From contig NZ_JAQURE010000020.1 of NCBI RefSeq assembly GCF_028715765.1, forward strand, positions 1-57,851: a stretch of DNA of 57,851 bases, written 5' to 3'. The translations under genes were made by a program, and so were the position numbers. The stretch is from Rhodoferax sp. Its GTDB lineage: Bacteria; Pseudomonadota; Gammaproteobacteria; Burkholderiales; Burkholderiaceae_C. A model generated the notes under the pieces. That model was given only the letters and a program-made list of their open reading frames with translations, did no database searches and was not told where the DNA came from. This document shows, piece after piece, positions 7,752 to 16,680 of this stretch (positions within the stretch are counted from its first letter, which is position 1; every line of letters begins with the position of its first letter).

Positions 7752-8403
7752 GCGCGCACAACCACTGGTGCAATTGCGCCACGTCGTGCGCCACAAACAA
7801 GGGGTTCAGGTCAGCAAAGGCCTCGGGTTCATGCGCACCATAGCTCACACCCACACTGGCACAGCGGGCATTGAGCGCCATTTGCAGGTCGTGGGTGGTG
7901 TCGCCAATCATCAAGGTGCGCTCTGGGCGCACATCAAACTCAGCCATGAGTTCGTGCAGCATCAAGGGGTCGGGCTTGCCAGCGGTTTGGTCTGCGGTGC
8001 GCGAGGCATCAAAGGTGCCGGCCAGCGTGGAGGTGGCCAGTGCCTCATCCAACCCCCGGCGACTCTTACCGGTGGCCACAGCCAACAGATAGCCCCTTGA
8101 TTTGAGATCAGCCAACAGGGGAAGCACCCCCTGAAAAAGGCTGATTTCATGTTGAATGGCAAAGTAGTGGTGGCGGTATCTGTCACCCAACTGTGGGTAA
8201 AGCGCTTCGGGCACGTCTGGCGCGGCATGTGCCAGCGCTTGCATCAACCCCATGCCAATCACAAACGACGCGGCCTCATAGGTTGGCTCTTGGCCACCCA
8301 CATCGCGCACGGCGGCTTGAATGCAGCGGGCAATGATGGCAGTGGAGTCAAACAAGGTGCCATCCCAGTCGAAAGCGATCAAATCAAAACGTCGTGGTGT
8401 CAT
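7744..8403 (-). CDS. HAD-superfamily phosphatase (Gph/PgmB-like)
   Basis: 219 aa from the ATG at 8403. HAD motif I is FDLIAFDWDGTLFDST (nucleophile Asp in DWDGT), motif II lies in YLLAVATGKSRRGL, motif III is the lysine of GKPDP, and motif IV is MIGDTTHDLQMA. The four-helix cap follows motif I, as in phosphoglycolate phosphatase relatives. Cytoplasmic phosphohydrolase; the substrate cannot be read from sequence. First gene of the HAD-Rieske-sppA operon and divergent from the chemoreceptor gene. In related Burkholderiales this trio often follows a pseudouridine synthase gene; here none is present. Confidence 0.85.
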   Translation of the reverse strand: MTPRRFDLIAFDWDGTLFDSTAIIARCIQAAVRDVGGQEPTYEAASFVIGMGLMQALAHAAPDVPEALYPQLGDRYRHHYFAIQHEISLFQGVLPLLADLKSRGYLLAVATGKSRRGLDEALATSTLAGTFDASRTADQTAGKPDPLMLHELMAEFDVRPERTLMIGDTTHDLQMALNARCASVGVSYGAHEPEAFADLNPLFVAHDVAQLHQWLCAHG

Positions 8404-8484
8404 AAGGGTGTGAGATTGTGCAAAGCCAGCCATTGACCAGCAAAATAAAGGCTATATTCTTGCCACTTAAGGCTCTGAGTCATT

Positions 8485-10053
8485 ATGCATACGACCCAAT
8501 ACAAAATCTGGATTCAACTGCTCACCACCATTGGCGTGGCCTTGTTGGTGGTTTGGACCGGCGTCATCATCTGGCAGGGGCATGTGACGCGCCAAGCTGC
8601 CCTGGACCAAGCCACAGACTTTTCAGCCAGCATGCACGATGCCACCATGGCCGGCCTGACAGGCATGATGGTGACGGGCACCGTGGCACAACGGGATGTG
8701 TTTTTAGACCAGGTGAAACAGCTCGGCTCTATTCGCGATGTTCGGGTGTTGCGCGGCGAGGCCGTGATCAAGCTGTTTGGCAAAGGCACTGAAAAAGACG
8801 ACAGCCAGCCCGACGCTTTGGAGCAGCAAGTGCTGCAAAGTGGCCAAGCCATCGTGCAAGTAGAGTCTGATGCCAAAGGCGAGTATTTGCGTGCGGTGCG
8901 CCCCACTTTGGCCTCTAAAAACTCTTTGGGAAAAGACTGCACCAGCTGCCATTTGGCGCCTGAGGGCACGGTGCTGGGGGTGGTCAGCATGAAGGTCTCG
9001 CTCGACAAGGTCAATGCCAGTTTGGCTGAGCAGCGCATGAAGTCGATTCTGGCGGCACTGATCACCTGCATTCCGGTGCTGATGCTGATCTACCCGTTCA
9101 TCCACCGCGTGGTGACGCAGCCGCTGGAGCGTTGTGTCGAGGTGGCGCGCAGCATTGCCGCCGGTGACCTGACGCAACAGGTAGCCGTGCACAGCCACAA
9201 CGAAATGGGGGAACTGCAACAGGCTTTGAAAGACATGAACCAAAGTCTGGGTGGCATCGTGCGCCAAGTGCGCTTGGGCACTGACACCATTTTCAGAGCC
9301 TCCAGCGACATTGCCAGCGGGAACCTGGATTTGTCGAACCGCACCGAGCTGCAGGCCAGCGCGCTTGAACACACAGCCGCCTCCATGGCGCAAGTGACCA
9401 CGGCCGTGACCCAGAACGCGGAACACGCCCAACGTGCCAACCAGTTGGCTCAAAGCGCCTCTGAGGTTGCGGTGCAAGGCGGCACGGTGGTGGGCGGTGT
9501 GATTGACACCATGGCCTCGATCAACACCTCGTCCAAGCGCATTGTGGACATCATCAGCGTGATTGACGGCATTGCCTTTCAAACCAATATTTTGGCGCTG
9601 AACGCTGCGGTGGAAGCGGCCCGTGCCGGTGAGCAAGGCCGTGGCTTTGCCGTGGTGGCCACCGAGGTGCGCAACCTGGCCAAACGCAGCGCCGATGCCG
9701 CCCAAGAGATCAAAACGCTGATTGCCGACTCAGTGAGCAAGGTCGATGCCGGCAGCAGCCTGGTCGAAAAAGCTGGCCACACCATGAACGACATTGTGGA
9801 CAGCATTCGCCATGTGACTGACATCATGGGCGAGATCACCGCGGCCAGTGCCGACCAAACCGCTGGCATCGAAAAAGTGGGCAGCGCGCTTGATGACATG
9901 AACCACGTCACGCAGCAAAACGCGGCACTGGTTGAGCAAGCCGCCGCCGCCGCTCAATCACTGCAAGACCAGGCCGAGCATTTGGAGCAGGTCGTGAGCA
10001 CTTTCAAAATAAATGAGTCAAACAACCACCTAGCCCTTATGAATAAGGCGTAA
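8485..10053 (+). CDS. Methyl-accepting chemotaxis protein with a periplasmic CxxCH haem motif
   Basis: 522 aa. Membrane segment 1 at about residues 10-30, a periplasmic domain of about 155 residues, membrane segment 2 at about 187-207, HAMP (residues ~208-265) and a long signalling hairpin containing [20 protein letters not shown], the CheA/CheW-contact tip. The periplasmic domain contains C152-T-S-C155-H156, the covalent haem-c attachment motif, so it may sense redox, oxygen or NO. No C-terminal CheR pentapeptide (xWxxF) is present; the last residues LALMNKA are encoded by a dispersed repeat. Monocistronic, divergent from the HAD operon. Confidence 0.93.
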   Translation: MHTTQYKIWIQLLTTIGVALLVVWTGVIIWQGHVTRQAALDQATDFSASMHDATMAGLTGMMVTGTVAQRDVFLDQVKQLGSIRDVRVLRGEAVIKLFGKGTEKDDSQPDALEQQVLQSGQAIVQVESDAKGEYLRAVRPTLASKNSLGKDCTSCHLAPEGTVLGVVSMKVSLDKVNASLAEQRMKSILAALITCIPVLMLIYPFIHRVVTQPLERCVEVARSIAAGDLTQQVAVHSHNEMGELQQALKDMNQSLGGIVRQVRLGTDTIFRASSDIASGNLDLSNRTELQASALEHTAASMAQVTTAVTQNAEHAQRANQLAQSASEVAVQGGTVVGGVIDTMASINTSSKRIVDIISVIDGIAFQTNILALNAAVEAARAGEQGRGFAVVATEVRNLAKRSADAAQEIKTLIADSVSKVDAGSSLVEKAGHTMNDIVDSIRHVTDIMGEITAASADQTAGIEKVGSALDDMNHVTQQNAALVEQAAAAAQSLQDQAEHLEQVVSTFKINESNNHLALMNKA

Positions 10054-10075
10054 GATGCTATTTTTTAAATAGCAT
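10029..10075 (+). repeat. Dispersed palindromic element, copy 1 (3' end of the chemoreceptor gene)
   Basis: Contains CCTAGCCCTTATGAATAAGG and then CGTAAGATGCTATT, aligning with the copies at 14343, 18419 and 51561. The first half is itself a hairpin (CCTTATGAATAAGG). It supplies the last codons and stop of the chemoreceptor gene and continues into the terminator-like stem. Confidence 0.65.
10055..10075 (+). terminator. Weak AT-rich hairpin after the chemoreceptor gene
   Basis: ATGCTATTT and AAATAGCAT pair perfectly around a TTT loop immediately after the stop codon. The stem is AT-rich and the following T run is short, so termination is plausible but not strong. The next start codon is only 8 bases away. 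Confidence 0.4.
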
Positions 10076-10082
10076 TTGTGTC

Positions 10083-11339
10083 ATGCCTCATTCCCAAACT
10101 CTTTACCCCAACCCGCTGCAACCGATCACCTTGCCTGAACCGCCCCGGGTGCATTGGGTCGAGTCAGGACAAGCGCGCTCTGCACGCTGGCGCAGTGAGC
10201 GCGGCAGCGCTGCCCCCAAACAAGTGGTGTTGGCCGACGACAGCTTGACAGCGGACAGCGCCTACCGGATGGCTTGTGCGGGCACCGGCATGCTGTGGCG
10301 GGGAGACTTTCAAAATGCGCGCTTGCTGCTGCAAGCCATGAGCCGACGCATTGACCAGGTGCCCAAACGCAAACGCGTCAAAACGCCAACACCCGTGTCC
10401 ATGGTGGAGGCTTTCCATTTGCACCGCCAAGCTCAGGCACAGCGGGCACGCACGCTGGGCATGGTGTTGATTGAAATGGATGCCAACCACCACATTGACT
10501 TGCGCCGTGCACCCAACGTGCAAACCGCCTGCGCCCAGGCGTGGCACGCCGCAGAGATGCCTGAACAGGCTAGTTCGGAGGCGACTGATGACCACACTGT
10601 GTTGTCATTGCGGGAGTTACTGGGCATCACCAGCGCCGCTGAATGGCGACGGGTGGGCGTGGAAGTGATGGCTCTGGGCGTTGCGCCAGACAACCGCATT
10701 TACCCACACTACGGTGTGTTTTCTCCGGTGCGGGGGGAATACACAGGTCTGGTCGCCAGTGCCCACTTGCCCAAACCCGGCAAGGGGCAAACCAGCCTCA
10801 CGGCGTTTGACATAGGCACGGGCTCTGGGGTGTTGGCCGCGGTCTTGATCCGCCGCGGTGTCGGACATGTGGTGGCCACAGACTCAGAACCGCGAGCCTT
10901 GGCCTGCGCCGAAGACAACTTCAACCGTCTGGGCATCCAATCGCAAGTGACGCTGCTGCAAGCTGATTTATTTCCCCCGGGTCAAGCGCATTTGATTGTG
11001 TGCAACCCACCTTGGCTTCCGGCGCGACCCGGCTCTTCTTTAGAGCGCGCGGTGTATGACGAAGGTGGGCGCATGCTGCAAGAGTTTCTGGCTGGCCTGC
11101 GCAGCCACCTGGCACCGGGCGGTGAGGGCTGGCTGATTTTGTCCAACCTGGCTGAAAACCTGGGTTTGCGCAGCCGAAGCGAGCTGTTGACCATGATCGA
11201 CGCTTGTGGCCTGCGTGTCATTAGCCGCATTGATGCCAAAGCGCAACACCCCAAAACCCAAGACACAACTGACGCACTGCATCAGGCGCGCAGCAAAGAG
11301 ATCACTTCGCTGTGGCGGTTGGCTGCACCGAAGCCTTAA
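10083..11339 (+). CDS. Class I SAM-dependent methyltransferase (NPPW type)
   Basis: 418 aa. An N-terminal domain of about 230 residues of unclear function precedes a Rossmann methyltransferase. Motif I is TAFDIGTGSGVLAAVLI, the acidic motif II is VVATDSEPRALACAEDN, and IVCNPPWLPA is the NPPY/W catalytic motif of enzymes that methylate planar nitrogens (PrmB, PrmC, RlmG type). The long N-terminal domain recalls RlmG-like two-domain enzymes, but the match is not close enough to name it. No Shine-Dalgarno is visible before the ATG at 10083. It is followed by a 134-base gap with a promoter for the PEP-CTERM gene. Confidence 0.82.
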   Translation: MPHSQTLYPNPLQPITLPEPPRVHWVESGQARSARWRSERGSAAPKQVVLADDSLTADSAYRMACAGTGMLWRGDFQNARLLLQAMSRRIDQVPKRKRVKTPTPVSMVEAFHLHRQAQAQRARTLGMVLIEMDANHHIDLRRAPNVQTACAQAWHAAEMPEQASSEATDDHTVLSLRELLGITSAAEWRRVGVEVMALGVAPDNRIYPHYGVFSPVRGEYTGLVASAHLPKPGKGQTSLTAFDIGTGSGVLAAVLIRRGVGHVVATDSEPRALACAEDNFNRLGIQSQVTLLQADLFPPGQAHLIVCNPPWLPARPGSSLERAVYDEGGRMLQEFLAGLRSHLAPGGEGWLILSNLAENLGLRSRSELLTMIDACGLRVISRIDAKAQHPKTQDTTDALHQARSKEITSLWRLAAPKP

Positions 11340-11420
11340 AACACTCAGCAACAGCCACACCAAATGGCTGATCAATCTGGTGATGGCACAACAGTTGCAT
11401 TGGCTTGCCAATCAAACTAT

Positions 11421-11448
11421 TTGACAAACTTGATACATCCTGTAACAT
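11421..11448 (+). promoter_or_regulatory. Putative sigma-70 promoter for the PEP-CTERM gene
   Basis: A perfect -35 hexamer TTGACA (11421-11426) is followed after 16 bases by TAACAT (11443-11448; 4 of 6 match to TATAAT). It sits 26 bases before the chosen start at 11474, which has a GGAG ribosome site at about 11463. Confidence 0.45.
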
Positions 11449-11473
11449 GCAATTCAAATTCCCGGAGATCACC

Positions 11474-12061
11474 ATGTTCAGCATTTCAAAAATTTTGGCA
11501 GCTTCTTTGCTTGCGATCGGTTCACTTAGCGCACATGCCGTGACTGAAAACAACTACACCTCCAATGATCTGGTGCTTGACCCAAGTGGTTGGTTAAAAG
11601 GCACTTTTGACAATGGTATTGGTTATGACATCTACAGCAGTCACACAAAGTCTGTGGTGGGTGACGCAGGTGACGGCTACAAATTCTCGGATTTTTATAC
11701 TTTCAATTTGACAGATCCCCTGGCCGGCTACGCCTCTCTGGTCAGCAACTGGAAAATTACCTCTTGGTCAGCCGTGCTCAATGGTGTGCATTTAAACCTC
11801 ACACCTGGATCGTACGCCGGCACGCTGTCGGGTGCTGCAAGTTTTTATACAGGCATGAACACATTGGTGATTACCGGCGTTACCGCTGGCCCAGGCGGGC
11901 CTCAATGGGGTAACGGTACAGGTACCTACAACATGAGCCTGGGTGGCTCTGCGGTGGCAGCTGTGCCAGAACCAGAAACCTTCGCCATGCTTTTGGCTGG
12001 TTTGGGTTTGGTGGGTTTTGCCACGCGCAGGCGCGAACGCAAGGTTGCAAGTCAGAGCTAA
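11474..12061 (+). CDS. PEP-CTERM sorting-domain exported protein
   Basis: 195 aa from the ATG at 11474 (GGAG ten bases upstream; an in-frame ATG at 11447 is also possible). The signal peptide is MFSISKILAASLLAIGSLSAHA. The mature part is rich in Ser, Gly, Thr and Tyr, with no enzyme motif. It ends in a canonical PEP-CTERM tail: VPEPETF, a hydrophobic helix AMLLAGLGLVGFA, then TRRRERK. Such tails are cut and the protein sorted by an exosortase. The likely partner, XrtB, is 5.5 kb downstream on the same strand. The region YTSNDLVLDPSGWLKGTFD resembles surface proteins that share FxDxF-type repeats. Likely co-regulated with exopolysaccharide production; it has its own promoter and terminator. 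Confidence 0.85.
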   Translation: MFSISKILAASLLAIGSLSAHAVTENNYTSNDLVLDPSGWLKGTFDNGIGYDIYSSHTKSVVGDAGDGYKFSDFYTFNLTDPLAGYASLVSNWKITSWSAVLNGVHLNLTPGSYAGTLSGAASFYTGMNTLVITGVTAGPGGPQWGNGTGTYNMSLGGSAVAAVPEPETFAMLLAGLGLVGFATRRRERKVASQS

Positions 12062-12083
12062 ACCGCGCTGTTCGCTACAGCTC

Positions 12084-12110
12084 AAAGGGGATTGTTTTGC
12101 AATCCCCTTT
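12084..12110 (+). terminator. Strong rho-independent terminator after the PEP-CTERM gene
   Basis: AAAGGGGATTG (12084-12094) pairs perfectly with CAATCCCCTTT (12100-12110) around a 5-base loop and is followed by a run of T. It separates the PEP-CTERM gene from the eps operon. Confidence 0.9.
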
Positions 12111-12147
12111 TTTTGTTTTTCAAAACGCTGTGGTGTAGTGGCTGGTG

Positions 12148-12175
12148 AATAGCAAAAATCATCCTGCTATTTTTT
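12148..12175 (+). other. Short hairpin with T run upstream of epsL
   Basis: AATAGCA (12148-12154) and TGCTATT (12165-12171) form a 7-bp stem with a 10-base loop, followed by a T run. It lies 43 bases before the epsL start, so it could be a second terminator or a leader attenuator for the eps operon. The stem shares the TGCTATT end found in the dispersed element. Confidence 0.35.
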
Positions 12176-12217
12176 GACCTTGTCTCTGTTTCAAGTTGCG
12201 GCTCAGCGCCAGTTTGC

Positions 12218-13420
12218 ATGCGTTTGAATTCATTCTTTCTTGTGGTTTGCTTTGTTGCGGGTACTTTGGCTGTAGCAGACGTGCAAGCTGAAGCGTCGCA
12301 CCTGACCCTGAAGGCTGAGGCGGCTTTGACCTTTGACAACAATCTGTTCAGGCTCCCGGCAGCCACCAACACCCTGCGGGTGCTTGGCAAAGACAGTGGT
12401 GCCGAGCAAATTGGGGTCACCACCTTGAGCCTGAACTTCAGTCAAACGCTGAGTTTGCAAAAAGTCAACGTCTCTGTCAGCGTGGTGGACTCCAAGTTTC
12501 AAAACTTCAGTTATTTGAATTACGCCTCGTACAACTACAACGCTGCGCTGCAATGGAGCCTGACCCCCAGGCTGCATGGCCTGCTAAGTGCAGACCGCAA
12601 GGAAACGGCCAACAGCTTTGCAGACTACACCGGCCGCCAAAGCAACTTGCGCACCGAAGCCAGCCAGCGGCTTGATGCTGAGTATGAAATTGATGGCCCT
12701 TGGCGTGTGCTGGCAGGTGTCTCAACATTTTCACAAACCAACCAGCAAGCGCTGGTGGCCGGCGGGGACCACACCACACGCACACTGAATGCAGGCTTAG
12801 GCTACGTGTTTGCCAGTGGCAGCAGCTTGAATTGGATACAAAAACAAGTCAGCGGTCATTTCTTGCGCCGCAAACTGGTGGCCAACAGCCCTTATGACCC
12901 GGATTTCAATCAATCCATCAGTGACTTGCGGGCGCATTGGGCCATGCCAGAGAAGCACAGCGCTGACTTCTACCTCACGGCACTGCGTCAAACCCACCCC
13001 CATTTTCCTGAACGCGATTTCAGCGGCCTCAACTCTGGTGCCAGCCTGAATTGGCTGCTCACAGGCAAATCTTCCGTGCAACTGGGGCAATCGCGAACGG
13101 TGACCAGCTACGCCGTCAGAGACAGCAACTACACCCAAACCCAACGGCTGTTCGTGTCACCCAGCTGGCAGTTCAGCCCTAAGTCTTTGGTGCGGCTGCA
13201 ACACAGCAGGTCACGCATCCGTTATTTGGGCGCCCCGCAAGGCGTCGTGCCCAGCCAGCGTGAAGACAATATTCATGACACAGGTGTGACTTTTTACTGG
13301 CAACCTGATCAACGTTTCACCTTGAGTGCTGCACTGCAAAATGCCAGCCGTAGCGCCAACCAATCTGGCTTAGACTATGAAAGTCAGCAGATTTCAGTGT
13401 CTGCTCAATACAGTTATTAA
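12218..13420 (+). CDS. epsL: EpsL-like outer-membrane beta-barrel of the XrtB exopolysaccharide locus
   Basis: 400 aa with a signal peptide (MRLNSFFLVVCFVAGTLAVADVQA). The mature protein shows alternating aromatic/polar strands and ends in ISVSAQYSY, with the terminal aromatic typical of outer-membrane barrels. Start-proximal LTLKAEAALTFDNNLFRLP is the opening seen in the EpsL family associated with exosortase-B clusters. It probably forms part of the export route for the polymer, but its exact role is not established. First gene of the eps run; epsD follows after 17 bases. Gene name is inferred from family features plus synteny with epsDEFG-xrtB-epsI. Confidence 0.82.
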   Translation: MRLNSFFLVVCFVAGTLAVADVQAEASHLTLKAEAALTFDNNLFRLPAATNTLRVLGKDSGAEQIGVTTLSLNFSQTLSLQKVNVSVSVVDSKFQNFSYLNYASYNYNAALQWSLTPRLHGLLSADRKETANSFADYTGRQSNLRTEASQRLDAEYEIDGPWRVLAGVSTFSQTNQQALVAGGDHTTRTLNAGLGYVFASGSSLNWIQKQVSGHFLRRKLVANSPYDPDFNQSISDLRAHWAMPEKHSADFYLTALRQTHPHFPERDFSGLNSGASLNWLLTGKSSVQLGQSRTVTSYAVRDSNYTQTQRLFVSPSWQFSPKSLVRLQHSRSRIRYLGAPQGVVPSQREDNIHDTGVTFYWQPDQRFTLSAALQNASRSANQSGLDYESQQISVSAQYSY

Positions 13421-13437
13421 CCTTTTTCTCAACCGCC

Positions 13438-14409
13438 ATGCACACCGCCCCTCTTAAAAGTTATTTGCTCATTGGCATTTTGATGTTGGGCTTGTCTGCC
13501 TGCGGCAAAAAGGACGACAAGTCTGTGGCGACTCAGGTGGCCGCCAAAGTGGGTTCTGAAGAAATTTCAGTGCACCAAATCAACCAAGTTCTGAGCCGCA
13601 GCAACACCGCAGGTGCCACGCCAGAGGCTGCCAAAGCCATGGGCAAAGAGGTGCTGGAGAAACTCATTGACCAACAATTAGCAGTCAACAAAGCCATTGA
13701 GAGCAAGCTCGACCGCACGCCCGAAACGGTGGCCGCTCTTGAAGCTGCCAAACGCGACATTTTGGCGCGCACCTATTTGCAAAAAATTGCCTCAGACTTG
13801 CCTAAACCTACCCAGGAAGAAGCCAAAAAGTATTTCGACGAACATCCTCAGTTGTTTTCGCAAAGACGCATTTTCAACATTCAAGAAATTGTGGCGCCTG
13901 TCACACCGGGACTGGTGGAACAATTGCGCGGCATGGCCGCTGCCAGCAAATCAATGGACGAGGTGGCCAAACAGCTCCAGTCCAAAAACATCAAATTCAA
14001 TGGCGGCAGTGCCAGCCGCCCCGCCGAACAAATTCCACTGGAATTGCTGGCCAAGGTGCACGCCCTGCAAGACGGGCAGAGCCTGGTGTTAGACACCCCT
14101 CAATCAGTCACCTACCTGCGCTTGGCATCGTCACAATCAGCGCCTGTGGACTCAACCACTGCGCTGCCGCGGATTGAGCAGTTTTTGAGCAACCAACGCG
14201 CCACAGAAGCTGTGGCCGCAGAGATGAAACAGCTCAGAGCCAGCACCACCATCACATACATGGGTGAATTTCAAGCCACGCAACAAGCCGCCACTTCGGC
14301 GCCAGCGTCAGCAACAGAAGAGCCTAAAAAAGATACGCCCAATAAGCCTCTAGAGCTTATGGATAAAGTGCAGAGCACTATTGAAAAAGGTGTAGCTGGC
14401 CTGAAGTAA
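13438..14409 (+). CDS. epsD: EpsD-family peptidyl-prolyl isomerase-like lipoprotein
   Basis: 323 aa lipoprotein: LIGILMLGLSAC gives a lipobox with lipidated Cys22. The N-terminal half resembles the SurA/PrsA chaperone module (VGSEEISVHQINQVLSR, EVLEKLIDQQLAVNKAIE), and the middle resembles a parvulin domain (RIFNIQEIVAP, MDEVAKQL, PAEQIPLELLAKVHALQDGQ). EpsD proteins of XrtB loci are presumed to help fold the outer-membrane secretion proteins. The C-terminal tail after residue 280 is low-complexity (SAPASATEEPKK) and is partly encoded by a dispersed repeat copy. Operon position between epsL and epsE supports the name. Confidence 0.85.
   Translation: MHTAPLKSYLLIGILMLGLSACGKKDDKSVATQVAAKVGSEEISVHQINQVLSRSNTAGATPEAAKAMGKEVLEKLIDQQLAVNKAIESKLDRTPETVAALEAAKRDILARTYLQKIASDLPKPTQEEAKKYFDEHPQLFSQRRIFNIQEIVAPVTPGLVEQLRGMAAASKSMDEVAKQLQSKNIKFNGGSASRPAEQIPLELLAKVHALQDGQSLVLDTPQSVTYLRLASSQSAPVDSTTALPRIEQFLSNQRATEAVAAEMKQLRASTTITYMGEFQATQQAATSAPASATEEPKKDTPNKPLELMDKVQSTIEKGVAGLK
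14343..14386 (+). repeat. Dispersed palindromic element, copy 2 (inside epsD)
   Basis: TAAGCCTCTAGAGCTTATGG followed by ATAAAGTGCAGAGCACTATT matches the copies at 18419 and 51561. It lies in the reading frame of epsD and encodes KPLELMDKVQSTIEK near the C-terminus. Confidence 0.65.
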
Positions 14410-14427
14410 CTCACAGGGTATGTGGCT

Positions 14428-15246
14428 ATGAATGCGTTTTTTCACCCCTTCCGATCCGGCTTTTTTTGGGTTTTGATGCTGATGGCAGGTTTTGTGCTGC
14501 CAGGGTTGGCGCAAGTTCAACCTGACTATCCCTTGGGTGTAGGGAATGCGTTAAGAATTCAGGTGTTTCAAAACCCTGACCTCACCATTGAAACACGTGT
14601 CTCTGAAAACGGCGCCATCACCTACCCGCTTTTGGGTGAAGTGGCATTGGGTGGCTTGTCTATTGCTGCCGCTGAAAAAAAAATCAGTGAGGGTTTGCAA
14701 CAAGGTGGGTTTTTACAAAACCCTCAAGTCAACATTGTGCTGGTGCAGATTCGAGGCAACCAGGTGTCGGTGTTGGGGCAAGTCGCTCGCCCTGGCCGCT
14801 TTCCACTTGAAACAGCCAACACACGTTTGACAGACATGCTGGCCAACGCAGGTGGTGCAACACCGGGTGGCGACGACGTGGCCATCGTGACTGGCGTGCG
14901 CAACGGCAAGCCATTTCGCAGTCAGGTGGATATTCCTGCCATTTTTTTGGATGCTGACATTCAAAACGACCTCATCTTGCAAGGTGGAGACACCATTTAT
15001 GTGCACCGTGCACCGGTGTTTTACATTTATGGCGAAGCTCAGCGCCCTGGCGCTTTTCGCATTGAGCGAAACATGACCGTGATGCAGGCCCTGGCGCAAG
15101 GCGGCGGCCCCACGGCCAGAGGCAGCGAAAAGCGGCTGCGCCTGCATCGCAAAGATGCCCGTGGCAATGTGCTGCAACTTGAACCCAACTTGACAGACGC
15201 AGTGCAACCCAACGATGTGATCTTTGTCAAAGAAAGTATTTTCTAA
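14428..15246 (+). CDS. epsE: EpsE polysaccharide export protein (OPX/Wza family)
   Basis: 272 aa. The signal peptide runs to about residue 28 (VLMLMAGFVLPGLAQ). The PES domain is YPLGVGNALRIQVFQNPDLT with VSENGAITYPLLGEVALGG, and two SLBB-type repeats follow: VSVLGQVARPGRFPLETANT and FYIYGEAQRPGAFRIERNMT. OPX proteins form the outer-membrane or periplasmic channel for capsule and EPS. There is no lipobox cysteine, unlike Wza. The ATG at 14428 is 9 bases after an AGGG; a GTG at 14422 would add two residues but leaves only 3 bases of spacing. Works with EpsF/EpsG. Confidence 0.92.
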   Translation: MNAFFHPFRSGFFWVLMLMAGFVLPGLAQVQPDYPLGVGNALRIQVFQNPDLTIETRVSENGAITYPLLGEVALGGLSIAAAEKKISEGLQQGGFLQNPQVNIVLVQIRGNQVSVLGQVARPGRFPLETANTRLTDMLANAGGATPGGDDVAIVTGVRNGKPFRSQVDIPAIFLDADIQNDLILQGGDTIYVHRAPVFYIYGEAQRPGAFRIERNMTVMQALAQGGGPTARGSEKRLRLHRKDARGNVLQLEPNLTDAVQPNDVIFVKESIF

Positions 15247-15309
15247 AGTGCGCTCCTTGCCCAGCTCTCGTCTCCTGCTGATCACAAATTTCATCCGAGC
15301 CATGCAGTC

Positions 15310-16680
15310 ATGACCCTGCAGCAGTTTTTATTGATTTTGCGGGCACGCTACAAAATTGCTTTGTTGGCGCTGCTGGTGACGGTGACCACAGCGGTGGTGG
15401 TGAGCTTGCTGCTGCCCAAACAATACACCACGGGCGCTGCTGTGGTGATTGACGTGAAAGCACCCGACATGGTCAGCGGCATGATTTTGCAAGGCATGAT
15501 GGCGCCCGGCTACATGGCGACGCAAGTGGACATCATCAACAGCGACCGCGTGGCCAAAACAGTGGTCAAGATGCTGAAAATGGATCAAAGCGCCGCCATT
15601 CAACAACAATGGCAAGATGACACCAAGGGCGAGGGGCAATTGGCAGACTGGCTGGCGAACTTGCTGCAAAAAAATCTTGACGTGAAGCCCGCACGTGAAA
15701 GCACGGTGATCAACATCAACTACACCGCGGTTGACCCAGACTTTGCTACCGCGGTTGCCAACGCTTTTGCGCAAGCCTACATCGACGTCAACCTTGACTT
15801 GCAGGTGGCACCGGCGCGGCAATACGCCACTTTTTTTGAAGAGCAAACCAAAGAAGCGCGTGCCAAGCTGGAAAAAGCCCAACAAGCTTTGTCTGATTAC
15901 CAGCAAACCCATGGCATCACCTCGGCAGATGAGCGGCTTGACTTTGAAACCGCCAAATTGAATGAAACCTCTAGCCAACTCACAGGCATTCAAGGGCAAA
16001 CCACCGACAGCCAGAGCAAGCGCCTCAACGCCCAAAGCGACACGCTGGCTGAAGTGATGCAAAGCCCCCTGATCAATGGCCTGAAAGCCGACATTGCCAG
16101 AATGGAGTCGCGCTTGACAGAGAGCAGTGTCAACTTGGGTAAAAATCACCCCCAAGCTCAGCGCTATGCGGCTGAACTGTCTAGCTTGAAAGCTCAGCTG
16201 ACTTCAGAAACCGAAAAAATCAGGCGCTCTATTGAGACCAGCTACCAAATCAGCCTTGCCCGAGAACAGCAACTCAAAGGCGCGCTTGAGAACCAAAAAA
16301 AACGTGTCCTCAAACTCAACAAGCAGCGCGATGAGCTCAATGTGCTGCGGCGTGACATTGAATCAGCCCAACGCGCGTTTGAATTGGTGAGCCAGCGCGC
16401 CTCGCAAACCAACATTGCCAGCCAAACCAACCAAACCAACGTCTCGGTGCTCAACCCTGCCGTGCGGCCCACACTGCCATCCAAACCCCGTGTGTTTTTA
16501 AATACCTTGGTTGCTATTTTTTTAGGCACCCTGTTGGGCGTTGGGTTGGCACTGATGCTGGAGTTGAAAGAGCGCAAAGTGCGCTCAGCCCAAGATTTAA
16601 GAGATGCACTTGACTTGCCTGTGCTAGGCAGCATTGGCCGAGCCACGCACTTGTTGCCAGGGAAAAAGGTGGCGGCATGA
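15310..16680 (+). CDS. epsF: EpsF chain-length determinant protein (Wzz-like PCP)
   Basis: 456 aa. Membrane segments at about 16-34 (IALLALLVTVTTAVVVSLLL) and about 396-416 (FLNTLVAIFLGTLLGVGLAL) flank a large periplasmic coiled-coil region (EEQTKEARAKLEKAQQALSDYQ, ENQKKRVLKLNKQRDELN). The proline-rich PSKPRVFLN just before the second segment is the Wzz signature. It sets polymer length and contacts the cytoplasmic kinase-like EpsG; no ATPase domain is fused. Stop overlaps the epsG start (ATGA 16677-16680). Confidence 0.92.
   Translation: MTLQQFLLILRARYKIALLALLVTVTTAVVVSLLLPKQYTTGAAVVIDVKAPDMVSGMILQGMMAPGYMATQVDIINSDRVAKTVVKMLKMDQSAAIQQQWQDDTKGEGQLADWLANLLQKNLDVKPARESTVININYTAVDPDFATAVANAFAQAYIDVNLDLQVAPARQYATFFEEQTKEARAKLEKAQQALSDYQQTHGITSADERLDFETAKLNETSSQLTGIQGQTTDSQSKRLNAQSDTLAEVMQSPLINGLKADIARMESRLTESSVNLGKNHPQAQRYAAELSSLKAQLTSETEKIRRSIETSYQISLAREQQLKGALENQKKRVLKLNKQRDELNVLRRDIESAQRAFELVSQRASQTNIASQTNQTNVSVLNPAVRPTLPSKPRVFLNTLVAIFLGTLLGVGLALMLELKERKVRSAQDLRDALDLPVLGSIGRATHLLPGKKVAA

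Noticed and set aside
8431..8457. TTGACC...TATATT as a sigma-70 promoter for the chemoreceptor
   Set aside because: Spacing is only 14 bases; an alternative -10 at 16 bases is poor, so it was not listed as a feature.
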